NCBI GenBank assembly: GCA_913775005.1
Contig: CAJYKY010000204.1
Span: 1 to 9,009, forward strand
Direction of reading: 5' to 3'
DNA: 9,009 nucleotides
From: an uncultured Achromobacter sp.
GTDB lineage: Bacteria > Pseudomonadota > Gammaproteobacteria > Burkholderiales > Burkholderiaceae_B
Both the position numbers and the translations under genes were made by a program. Positions within the stretch are counted from its first letter, which is position 1. Each line of letters opens with the position of its first letter. Of this stretch, positions 1 to 6,260 are shown piece after piece. The notes beneath the pieces were generated by a model. The model saw nothing but the letters and a program-made list of their open reading frames with translations, had not been told where the DNA came from and did no database searches.

Positions 1-61
1 GCAACGGGGCCAGGCACAGAGGCGGGTCCTGCAAGGGCAGGCGGGTAGGCGTCGAGGTCAT
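1..61 (-). CDS. Start of a gene running off the left edge (N-terminal 20 codons)
   Basis: The ATG is at 59-61 on the minus strand. A strong Shine-Dalgarno sequence, AAGGAGA (69-75), lies 7 nt upstream, and the frame stays open to the window edge. The visible protein begins MTSTPTRLPLQDPPLCLAPL, with no signal peptide or recognisable motif, so no function can be given. The leader (ATCAAGGAGACAACT before the ATG) closely resembles the one in front of the Bug protein gene at 2982, a leader style that recurs in this genome. The gene lies 93 nt downstream of the carboxymuconolactone decarboxylase-family gene in the same direction, so co-transcription is possible but not shown. The call rests on the ribosome binding site and the open frame only. 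Confidence 0.6.
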   Translation of the reverse strand, partial: MTSTPTRLPLQDPPLCLAPL

Positions 62-154
62 TCAGTTGTCTCCTTGATTCTCAATCGCGTCGTGATGATG
101 ACAGCGATTTTGCCAATCACAATAGGACCAACCTGAAATGCGACCTCGCGCGGC

Positions 155-604
155 CTACGCTTGAGACGCCTTGAAGGCGCCCTCTTCCTCCAGCACCTGG
201 TTGGCAACCTTGAACGCATCCAGGCCGGCCGGAATGCCGCAGTACACGGTGGCCTGCAACAGAATTTCTTTGATCTCTTCGACGGTCACGCCGTTATTCA
301 GCGCGCCTTTGACGTGCAGCTTGATTTCGGCCGGACGGTTCAGCGCCGTCAGCATCGCCAGGTTCAGCATGCTGCGCGTTTTCTTTTCCAGGCCCGGGCG
401 GCCCCAGGTATAGCCCCAGCACCATTCAGTGGTGATGTTCTGGAACGCCATCATGAAGTCATTGGCGCGCGCAAGCGATCCGTCGACGTATTCAGCGCCC
501 AGCACCTCGCGGCGCAGCGCGAGGCCCTGGTCGAACAGCGCCTGGGTTTCGGATTGGGTTTTGGACTGGGCTTGCGCCCCGTCGGTGGTTTTGTTGTCAG
601 TCAT
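155..604 (-). CDS. Carboxymuconolactone decarboxylase (CMD/PcaC-like) family protein, 149 aa
   Basis: This is a small, all-helical, cytoplasmic CMD-family protein. The family includes 4-carboxymuconolactone decarboxylase (PcaC, protocatechuate branch of the beta-ketoadipate pathway) and AhpD-like peroxidases. Visible family signatures are RREVLGAEYVDGSL (31-44), EWCWGYTWGRPGL (60-72), the KTRSMLNLAMLTAL helix (75-88), the ELxxH-type segment with His97, NGVTVEEIKEILLQ (104-117) and YCGIPAG (121-127). There is no CxxC pair as in AhpD, so a PcaC-like decarboxylase or lactone-acting enzyme is favoured. Residues 1-23 are a polar Gln/Thr/Ser-rich extension that is probably disordered. The start is the ATG at 604, because AGGAGG (610-615) lies 5 nt upstream; an in-frame start further upstream would run into the preceding gene. 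No other pca genes are nearby, so the substrate is uncertain. The gene starts 14 nt after the stop of the upstream exported protein gene. Confidence 0.9.
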   Translation of the reverse strand: MTDNKTTDGAQAQSKTQSETQALFDQGLALRREVLGAEYVDGSLARANDFMMAFQNITTEWCWGYTWGRPGLEKKTRSMLNLAMLTALNRPAEIKLHVKGALNNGVTVEEIKEILLQATVYCGIPAGLDAFKVANQVLEEEGAFKASQA

Positions 605-618
605 GTCTGCCTCCTGGT

Positions 619-1083
619 TTACAGCGAATAACGGTAATCGCAATTCAGCGTGGCCTGTAGCGGGCTGTTGTTCTGCACGCCGCTCGACGAACTCGGCCGA
701 GGCGCCATCAGCTTGGCCTGGAACTTTCCGTTGATATCGGCGTTGCCGTTCTTGTTGAAGGCGACGCTGGACGGCAGCGCATACAGCGTCAGCGCAACGC
801 CGGAGGTCGGCACCAGCAGCGTGAAGACCGACTGCGGAAAGTCGGTCACGGCATAGCTCTGTTCGATCTTGTCGGACGTATACACGACGTTGGCATCAAA
901 GTAGCGCAGCGTCACGTTCAGCTCTTCGGACGACGGCGACGGGATCACGCCTTTGAGCGCCACGTTGCCGCTTTCCGATACGCAAGACAGCTCGGCAGGA
1001 GCCGAGCCGGCCAGCGCCGCGCCGGTATAGGCGGCGCTTGCCAAAAGCATGCAGGACAGGGACCAGGCACGGCGGTGGGTCAT
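619..1083 (-). CDS. Small exported protein of unknown function, 154 aa
   Basis: I do not recognise a family. The first 25 residues form a Sec-type signal peptide: Arg4-Arg5, a hydrophobic stretch over about residues 11-22, and an ALA cleavage site before Gly26. The mature protein is about 129 residues, acidic to neutral, rich in Ser, Val and Asn, with alternating hydrophobic residues that suggest beta structure. Cys34 and Cys148, near the two ends of the mature chain, could form a disulfide that closes the fold in the periplasm. The start is the ATG at 1083, preceded by AAGG (1091-1094) at 7 nt and followed directly by the signal peptide. The longer in-frame extension to 1314 overlaps the aldolase gene and has no signal-peptide logic, so I discard it. 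Its stop lies 14 nt before the CMD-family gene, so the two may be co-transcribed. Confidence 0.8.
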   Translation of the reverse strand: MTHRRAWSLSCMLLASAAYTGAALAGSAPAELSCVSESGNVALKGVIPSPSSEELNVTLRYFDANVVYTSDKIEQSYAVTDFPQSVFTLLVPTSGVALTLYALPSSVAFNKNGNADINGKFQAKLMAPRPSSSSGVQNNSPLQATLNCDYRYSL

Positions 1084-1163
1084 CGTGTTTCCTTCGAGTG
1101 AGGACGCGGGATTGAAGCCGCCAAGTTTATGCGGAAATCCCCCCACGCCACCGCCTGCCACCC

Positions 1164-1961
1164 TCAGTAGCGCAACGTCGCGTCGCGCCCCGCCGACGCC
1201 GCCTGGGCGAGCGCGCGCGTGATGATGCTGGTGGACACGTTGGCGAAGTAGCGCGCGCCCCACGCGTCGTATTTGTCTTCGTCGGCCGGGTTCAGGGCGA
1301 TGATGCCCGGGCACTTGCCCGCGCCGGAGATCGCCTTCAGCCCGGCTTCAATCGCCTGCTGCACGGGCGCCGCCGTCCAGTCGCTGCCATGGCCCATGGC
1401 GTGCGCCAAGTCGTTGGGGCCGATGAAGACGGCGTCTACGCCTTCCACCGCCGCAATCTGCGCCGCTTGGGCCACCGCCTCGGGCGTTTCGATCATGGCG
1501 ATGAAGGCAATGCCGTCGTTGCTGCGCTGCGTATGACCCGCGCCGCCAAACGCGCCGTAACCGGCCGCACGTGTGCTGAACGCGCTGCCCCGGCGTCCCA
1601 GAGGCGGGTAATGGATCATGTCAGCCAGGCGCCGCGCCTGCTCCACGCTTTCCACCATAGGCACCTGCACCGCGCTGGCCCCCATATCCAGGACGCGCGG
1701 CAAGTCGTGTTCAAAGCAGCGCACGATGGGCACGATACCGGTCGCGCGCGCGGCTCGCAGCATGTGTTCCGTCATGCCGAGATCGGCGCTGCCGTGTTCG
1801 TTGTCGAGGATGATGAAGTCAAACCCGGCATACGCGCACATCTCTACGACGGCGGGGCTGGGCAGGCCATTGAAAAGGCCGCGCAGCGGCCGGGCGCTGC
1901 GCAGCATGTCCGGCAAGCGGCCGTCCAAGGGGTAGCGGGAATCCGTGATGGTTACAGTCAT
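1164..1961 (-). CDS. HpcH/HpaI-family class II aldolase, 265 aa
   Basis: This is a divalent-metal-dependent aldolase of the HpaI/GarL type. The family cleaves 2-keto-3-deoxy or 2-keto-4-hydroxy acids to pyruvate plus an aldehyde in the cytoplasm. Signatures are in order: FIILDNEHG (49-57) with the probable catalytic His56, Arg81 (the HpaI Arg70 equivalent), LDMGASAVQVPMVES (91-105), IHYPPLGRRG (116-125), AMIETPEAV (155-163) with metal ligand Glu158, and VFIGPNDLAHAMG (178-190) with metal ligand Asp184. Length is normal for the family. The ATG at 1961 has AGGAGA (1967-1972) 5 nt upstream. It is the last gene of the five-gene operon, 34 nt after the Bug protein gene. Family is certain; the actual substrate (a sugar-acid or aromatic-derived keto acid, or a sulfonated one) is not known. 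Confidence 0.93.
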   Translation of the reverse strand: MTVTITDSRYPLDGRLPDMLRSARPLRGLFNGLPSPAVVEMCAYAGFDFIILDNEHGSADLGMTEHMLRAARATGIVPIVRCFEHDLPRVLDMGASAVQVPMVESVEQARRLADMIHYPPLGRRGSAFSTRAAGYGAFGGAGHTQRSNDGIAFIAMIETPEAVAQAAQIAAVEGVDAVFIGPNDLAHAMGHGSDWTAAPVQQAIEAGLKAISGAGKCPGIIALNPADEDKYDAWGARYFANVSTSIITRALAQAASAGRDATLRY

Positions 1962-1995
1962 GAATATCTCCTGGAAATCGCGTCAAGCCACGGCT

Positions 1996-2982
1996 TCAAT
2001 CCGCCTGGATACCGGCATCTTTGATGACCTTGCCCCATTTGTCGATTTCACTCTTCTGAAACGGGATGAACGCGGCGGAACCGCGTCCGTCGGGCGCCAC
2101 GCCCAGCATCAGCAGTTTGGCGCGCACGTCCGGGCTTTGCACGATGGCGGCCACCTCACGCCCCAAGCGCTCGACCACCGGCGCGGGCGTGCCGGCGGGC
2201 GCGAAGATGCCTTGCCAGGACTGCATTTCAAAACCCGGCAAGCCCTGCTCGGCCAAAGGCTTGACGCCCGGCAGATCGGCCAGCGGCGCGGCCGACGTCA
2301 CACCCAGGACCTTGACGCGCTTGGAATCGATCATCGGACGCGCGGCCGCCACGGTTTCAAACACCATGTCGATCTGCCCGCCGATCAGATCCACCATCGA
2401 TTGCGAACCACCCTTGTAGACGATCTGACGCAGCCGCGTGCCTGAGATCGACTGGAACAGCTGCCCCGACAGATGCTGCGACGTGCCGGCCCCCGCCGTG
2501 CCGTAAGTCAGCCCATCGGGTTGCGCGCGCGCGGCGTCTATCACCTGCTGCACCGTATTGAACGGGCTATCGGCGCGCACCACCAACGCGTTGCTGACCA
2601 TGCCCACCAAGGCGATCGGCGTGAAATCCTTCACCGGGTCATAGCCCAGCGACTTGATGAAGTACGGGTTGACCGCGTGCGTGGTGATGGTGCCGCCCAC
2701 AATCGTGTAGCCGTCGGGTTCGGCGCGCGCCACGAGCTGCGTGCCGACGATGCCGGACACGCCGGGCTTGTTCTCCACGATGACCGGCTGCCCCAGCCGC
2801 GCACTCAACTGTTCGGCCATCAGCCGCGCCACGCCGTCGGACACGCCGCCGGGCGAGAACGGCACCACGTAACGGATATTTTTAGCAGGCCACGTCGCCG
2901 CGCCGCCTTGGGCGTACGCGAACGAGGTGCTCAGCCCGAACGCCGCAACGGCGGTCAAGGTACGGATGAAAGTGCTGCGCAT
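1996..2982 (-). CDS. Bug/TTT-family periplasmic substrate-binding protein, 328 aa
   Basis: This is a tripartite tricarboxylate transporter (TctC/Bug)-type solute receptor that binds small carboxylates or related anions in the periplasm. Residues 1-24 are a Sec signal peptide with Arg2 and Arg7, a hydrophobic core, and AYA before Gln25. Family motifs follow: YVVPFSPGGVSDGVAR (38-53), the VENKPGVSGIVG segment (69-80), DGYTI (90-94), YGTAGAGTSQHLSG (160-173), YKGGSQSMVDLIGGQID (189-205) and GIFAPAGTPAPVV (258-270). Length is typical. The ATG at 2982 has AGGAGA (2990-2995) 7 nt upstream. No TctA/TctB membrane partners are present, as is usual for the many orphan Bug genes of Alcaligenaceae. Its place between the regulator and the aldolase suggests that it captures the operon's substrate or reports it; the ligand is unknown. 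Confidence 0.95.
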   Translation of the reverse strand: MRSTFIRTLTAVAAFGLSTSFAYAQGGAATWPAKNIRYVVPFSPGGVSDGVARLMAEQLSARLGQPVIVENKPGVSGIVGTQLVARAEPDGYTIVGGTITTHAVNPYFIKSLGYDPVKDFTPIALVGMVSNALVVRADSPFNTVQQVIDAARAQPDGLTYGTAGAGTSQHLSGQLFQSISGTRLRQIVYKGGSQSMVDLIGGQIDMVFETVAAARPMIDSKRVKVLGVTSAAPLADLPGVKPLAEQGLPGFEMQSWQGIFAPAGTPAPVVERLGREVAAIVQSPDVRAKLLMLGVAPDGRGSAAFIPFQKSEIDKWGKVIKDAGIQAD

Positions 2983-3015
2983 AAAGTTGTCTCCTGATTG
3001 TTTTACTTGAGCGCG

Positions 3016-4029
3016 TTATGGCTGCGCCCTGACGGTGGCTCGTTCAATAAGACTGCACGGCACCACGATGTCTCGCGGCAGCAGTTCGGCTTGCATCTGT
3101 TCGCGCAACAGCGCGACGGTGGCGTCCACCATGGGTTCCACCTGTTGGCGAACCGTCGTGAGCCGGTACGCGCCCCAGGCCGCTTGCGGCACGTCGTCAA
3201 AACCCACCACGCCCACGTCCTGCGGCACGCGCAGACCTAGTTCGCCACGCAGCACATCCAGCGCGGCAATCGCCATGTGGTCGTTGCCAGCGAACAAGGC
3301 ATCGGGCGCGTCGTCCGCAAACATGTGCCGCACGGCGGCCTGGGCACGGTCGAAGTCATAGTGGCCCGTGACGCGGCAATGCAACGCGTGGCCGTGTTCG
3401 CGCAACCCCTCACGAAAGCCGCGCTCGCGCTCGATGCTGGTCGACGAATCCTCCAGGCCTGCCAAAAAGCCAAAGCGCCGATAGCCGCGTTCCACCAGCA
3501 AGCGCGCCGCCATCTGGCCGCCCGCGTAGTTGTCGGACGTGACCGAACTGCTGGCATGCCGCGCCAGCCCGCCCAGGATGGAAACCCGGTTGAACTGCAC
3601 CACCGGCACGCCCACTTCCGCGCAACTGCGCGCCACATTGGATGACAGCATGGCCGAGGCCATCACGATGCCATCCACCTGGTATTGCAGGATTTCGGCC
3701 AGCACGCCGTCCGCCGCCTCGTCCACTTCGGCGATGAACATCAGCACGTGGTAGCCCTCTTTCTGCAATTTCTGCGATAGCTTTTCGATCACGAGCGGAT
3801 AGAACTGATTTTCCAGATAGCTCATCACCAAAGCCACGATGCGGCTACGCCGGGTAATCAGGCTGCGGGCGAGCGCGTTAGGCCGGTAGCCCAGCTTCTG
3901 CGCAGCGGCCAGCACCTTGCGCCGTGTCTCTTCGGACACGCTGGCGCCGGGGGTAAAGGTGCGGCTGACGGCGGACTGCGATACCTGCGCCAGATCCGCC
4001 ACATCCTGGGCACGGGGCGCGGTTTTCAT
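3016..4029 (-). CDS. LacI-family transcriptional regulator, 337 aa
   Basis: This is a DNA-binding repressor (less often activator) with an N-terminal helix-turn-helix (about 8-27, recognition segment VSQSAVSR at 16-23), a hinge helix (NALARSL, 51-57) and a periplasmic-binding-protein-like effector domain. Effector-domain landmarks are TSDNYAGG (164-171), FAGNDHMAIAAL (246-257) and VGVVGFDDVP (272-281). I chose the ATG at 4029, which overlaps the stop of the upstream SDR gene as ATGA (4026-4029) and gives a normal LacI N-terminus. An ATG at 4041 would add four residues and cannot be excluded; neither has a good Shine-Dalgarno sequence, so translation is probably coupled. The gene sits in the middle of the catabolic operon, so it probably controls its own transcript. 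The palindrome at 6192-6207 is the likely operator. Confidence 0.93.
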   Translation of the reverse strand: MKTAPRAQDVADLAQVSQSAVSRTFTPGASVSEETRRKVLAAAQKLGYRPNALARSLITRRSRIVALVMSYLENQFYPLVIEKLSQKLQKEGYHVLMFIAEVDEAADGVLAEILQYQVDGIVMASAMLSSNVARSCAEVGVPVVQFNRVSILGGLARHASSSVTSDNYAGGQMAARLLVERGYRRFGFLAGLEDSSTSIERERGFREGLREHGHALHCRVTGHYDFDRAQAAVRHMFADDAPDALFAGNDHMAIAALDVLRGELGLRVPQDVGVVGFDDVPQAAWGAYRLTTVRQQVEPMVDATVALLREQMQAELLPRDIVVPCSLIERATVRAQP

Positions 4030-4805
4030 GCAGCGGTCCATCCGGCATCGAGCATCAGCGCGCTACCCGTCATCAGGCTGGACGCGTCGCTGGCCAGGAA
4101 CACAATGGCGCCCATGACCTCCTCCAGCCGGCCCACGCGGCCCAGCGCGTTGCGCGCGCAGACCCACTCACGAAAACCCGGCTGCTCAAGCATGCCGGCC
4201 GTCATGGGCGTTTCGATGAAGGTCGGGCAGACGCTGTTCACGCGGATGCCCGCCGCACCGAGTTCCCAGGCCAGCGCGCGCGTCATGCCTTCCAGCGCAT
4301 GCTTGCTGGCGCAATACAGCGTGCGCCGCGGGCTGCCCACATGCCCCATCTGCGACGACACGTTGATGATCGAACCCGGCAAGCCGTGCTTGAGCAAGCA
4401 TCGCGCCACCGCCCGGCTGGTGTAGAACGCGGCCTTCACGTTCAAGTCCAGCACCGCGTCGATGTCCTCGTCGGTCTGCTCTACGAGCGGGCGCGGCCGG
4501 TTCATGCCCGCGTTGTTGACCAGAATGTCGAACGCACCGCCCTGCTCCGCCGCTTCGTTCACCTTGCGGTCCACGGCCGCCGAATCGGTCACGTCCAGCA
4601 CCTGCGATGCACAGGCGATGCCCTCGGCGCGCAGCGCCTCGCACACCTGCGCCAGCTCGGCCTCGCGGCGCGCTGCGATCGTTACGTGCGCGCCTGCGCG
4701 TCCCAACGCTGCCGCCGCAGCCAGGCCGATGCCGCCGCTGCCGCCCGTCACCAGCGCACGGCGTCCGTCCACGCGAAAGCCGGGTCCTTGGGGCAGCGTG
4801 ATCAT
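4026..4805 (-). CDS. Short-chain dehydrogenase/reductase (SDR, classical), 259 aa
   Basis: This is an NAD(P)-dependent oxidoreductase that interconverts a secondary alcohol and a ketone in the cytoplasm. The Rossmann nucleotide-binding motif is TGGSGGIG (20-27). Other classical SDR marks are Asp71 after beta-3, NNAG (97-100), Asn122, Ser151, and the YxxxK pair Tyr164/Lys168, so the catalytic tetrad is complete. Arg46-Arg47 at the end of beta-2, with no acidic residue there, hints at NADP(H) preference. The C-terminal segment DASSLMTGSALMLDAGW (240-256) is standard for the family, as is the length. The ATG at 4805 overlaps the upstream dehydrogenase stop as ATGA (4802-4805), and AAGG lies 7 nt upstream. 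Context suggests it acts on the same substrate series as the HisD-like enzyme. The exact substrate is not readable from the sequence. Confidence 0.94.
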   Translation of the reverse strand: MITLPQGPGFRVDGRRALVTGGSGGIGLAAAAALGRAGAHVTIAARREAELAQVCEALRAEGIACASQVLDVTDSAAVDRKVNEAAEQGGAFDILVNNAGMNRPRPLVEQTDEDIDAVLDLNVKAAFYTSRAVARCLLKHGLPGSIINVSSQMGHVGSPRRTLYCASKHALEGMTRALAWELGAAGIRVNSVCPTFIETPMTAGMLEQPGFREWVCARNALGRVGRLEEVMGAIVFLASDASSLMTGSALMLDAGWTAA

Positions 4806-6121
4806 GCTTGTGCCTTGACGGGTTGATACCAGGGCAGATCGGGGCGATTGCCATAACGGCGCACGCGGATGTTCGCCTGTTCACCATGACCCGCAAAATT
4901 TTCCATGTGGCACAGGCGCGAGCAGTATTCCCCCATGACCGCGCTGGCTTCGTCCGTCAGCACCCGCTGGTACGTGCAGGTCTTCAGAAACTTGCCCACC
5001 CACAGCCCGCCCGTGTAGCGCGCATTGCGATTGGTGGGCAGCGTGTGATTCGTGCCGATCACCTTGTCGCCAAAACTGACGTTGGTTCGCGGGCCAAGAA
5101 ACAGCGCGCCGTAGTTCGTCATGTTGTTCAGGAAGACATCCGGGTCGCGCGTCATGACCTGCACGTGTTCGAAGGCAAGCTCGTCGGCCACTTGCAGCAT
5201 TTCTTCCACCGTGTCGCACACGATGACTTCGCCGCAATCGGCCCAGGCCTGCGACGCAATGCCGGCGGTGGGCAGGATGGCCAGCTGGCGTTCGACCTCG
5301 GCCAGCGTGTCGCGCGCCAGCTGCTCGCTGTTGGTCAACAGCACGGCGGGCGACGTCGGCCCGTGTTCGGCTTGCCCTAGCAGGTCCACGGCGCACAATT
5401 CGCCGTCCACGCTGTCGTCGGCGATCACCAGGGTTTCCGTGGGGCCGGCGAAAAGGTCGATGCCGACGCGACCATAGAGCTGCCGTTTGGCTTCGGCCAC
5501 GAACATGTTGCCGGGACCCACCAGCATGTCTACGGGCGCAACGCTGGGCGTGCCGACCGCCATTGCCACCACGGCCTGCACGCCGCCCAGCACCAGGATC
5601 TCGTCCGCGCCCGCCATGTCCATCGCGGTGACAATCGCCGGATGCGGTTTGCCTTGATACGGCGGCGCGGTGGACACGATGCGTTTCACGCCGGCCACCT
5701 TGGCGGTCAGCACGCTCATGTGCGCCGATGCCAGCAGCGGATACTTGCCACCGGGGATATAACAGCCCACGGCGTTCATCGGCACGTGCTTGTGGCCCAG
5801 CACCACGCCGGGATAGGTTTCAGCTTCCACATCGCGCATCGAGTCGCGCTGGATCTGGGCAAAGTTGCGCACCTGCGCCTGCGCGAAGGCGATGTCTTCG
5901 ATCTCGCGCGCGGACAGCTGCTTGCGCGCCGCCGCGATGTCGTCACGCGACAGGCGAAAATCTGCCGGATCCCAGTTGTCGAACTTGCGGCTGTAGTCGC
6001 GCACGGCATCATCGCCGCGCGTTTCGATGTCTTTGATGATGGCTTCGACCGTGGCGCGCACCTTGGCGTCGTCGTCGGTTTTTACAGCGGCGCTGCGGCC
6101 GCGCTTCAGATATCGGATCAT
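4802..6121 (-). CDS. Histidinol dehydrogenase-family (HpsN-like) catabolic dehydrogenase, 439 aa
   Basis: HisD-fold enzymes oxidise a primary alcohol through an aldehyde to a carboxylate, using two NAD+ and a zinc ion. The catalytic set aligns with E. coli HisD: zinc ligands Gln250, His253, Asp352 and His412, and catalytic Glu318-His319. Other landmarks are GCYIPGGKYPL (119-129), VGPGNMFVAEAKRQLYG (201-217), QAEHGPTSPA (250-259) and GTNHTLPT (356-363). It sits with an SDR, a LacI regulator, a Bug protein and an aldolase, not with his genes. The GPTSPA continuation after QAEH and the Arg/Tyr/Pro-rich tail (RRYGNRPDLPWY, 421-432) resemble the paralogous group that contains sulfopropanediol 3-dehydrogenase HpsN. 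I infer a catabolic role, not histidine synthesis. The ATG at 6121 is preferred over an in-frame TTG at 6139; the ribosome binding site is weak. It is the first gene of the operon. Confidence 0.88.
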   Translation of the reverse strand: MIRYLKRGRSAAVKTDDDAKVRATVEAIIKDIETRGDDAVRDYSRKFDNWDPADFRLSRDDIAAARKQLSAREIEDIAFAQAQVRNFAQIQRDSMRDVEAETYPGVVLGHKHVPMNAVGCYIPGGKYPLLASAHMSVLTAKVAGVKRIVSTAPPYQGKPHPAIVTAMDMAGADEILVLGGVQAVVAMAVGTPSVAPVDMLVGPGNMFVAEAKRQLYGRVGIDLFAGPTETLVIADDSVDGELCAVDLLGQAEHGPTSPAVLLTNSEQLARDTLAEVERQLAILPTAGIASQAWADCGEVIVCDTVEEMLQVADELAFEHVQVMTRDPDVFLNNMTNYGALFLGPRTNVSFGDKVIGTNHTLPTNRNARYTGGLWVGKFLKTCTYQRVLTDEASAVMGEYCSRLCHMENFAGHGEQANIRVRRYGNRPDLPWYQPVKAQA

Positions 6122-6133
6122 GGTTTCCAGGCC

Positions 6134-6149
6134 CTGCAAACGTAAGGCT
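6134..6149. promoter_or_regulatory. Possible degenerate second operator copy
   Basis: The 16 bases centred on the CG at 6141-6142 match the perfect palindrome at 6192-6207 at 10 of 16 positions, including the core TGCAnACGTAnG. The two centres are 58 bp apart, and this copy lies 13 nt upstream of the ATG at 6121. It could be an auxiliary site for the same regulator, but the match is limited and its own symmetry is poor, so chance is a real alternative. Confidence 0.25.
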
Positions 6150-6191
6150 CAACAAAGGTAGGGGGCAAAACGTGCGCCCACTTTCAAAGCC

Positions 6192-6207
6192 TTGCATACG
6201 TATGCAA
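6192..6207. promoter_or_regulatory. Perfect 16-bp palindrome, probable LacI-family operator
   Basis: TTGCATACGTATGCAA is a perfect inverted repeat with a central CG dinucleotide and no spacer. It is centred about 78 bp upstream of the first gene of the catabolic operon. LacI-family operators typically have this form: the PurR site, for example, is ACGCAAACGTTTGCGT. The operon encodes a LacI-family regulator at 3016-4029, which is the natural candidate to bind here and repress its own operon. A GntR-type regulator is a less likely alternative. No convincing -35/-10 pair was found around it, so its position relative to the transcription start is unknown. Confidence 0.65.
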
Positions 6208-6226
6208 ATAGGGAGAAACCCGGATG

Positions 6227-6260
6227 CTATCCGCGATCCACTATCTGTTATCCGCTATCC
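6227..6260. repeat. Short degenerate 14-nt repeat (CTATCC units)
   Basis: Two adjacent 14-nt units start at 6227 and 6241. They share CTATC at the start and ATCC near the end (10 of 14 identical). A third partial unit, CTATCC, starts at 6255. The array lies across the stop codon of the phosphodiesterase gene (6255-6257) and just upstream of the palindrome. It has no obvious function; it may be a slippage product or simple local redundancy. Confidence 0.4.

Noticed and set aside
62..154. Promoter or terminator in the gap before the left-edge gene
   Set aside because: Several TTG-type hexamers occur on the minus strand, but none has a -10 box at proper spacing; the only clear element is the AAGGAGA ribosome binding site.
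161..631. Plus-strand open frame of 156 codons opposite the CMD-family gene
   Set aside because: The minus strand encodes a clear family protein with an AGGAGG ribosome binding site; the plus frame has Arg/Gly/His-rich composition and no recognisable motif.
1084..1163. Terminator after the aldolase gene or promoter for the exported protein gene
   Set aside because: Apart from a C6 run and a weak GGATT/AATCC pairing with a 20-odd-nt loop, I see no stem-loop with a T tract and no matching -35/-10 pair.
4186..4896. Second minus-strand frame of 236 codons over the SDR gene
   Set aside because: It is an out-of-frame reading of the SDR gene, rich in Arg, Gly and Ala, and it lacks the SDR motifs present in the real frame.
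6137..6139. TTG at 6139 as start of the HisD-like protein
   Set aside because: It adds only six residues without homology value, has no ribosome binding site, and the ATG at 6121 begins the normal family N-terminus (MIRYLKRG).
6221..6233. Small hairpin (CGGAT, 3-nt loop, ATCCG) downstream of the phosphodiesterase gene as a terminator
   Set aside because: The stem is only 5 bp and no run of T follows on the minus strand, so read-through into the next operon cannot be excluded but a terminator is not supported.
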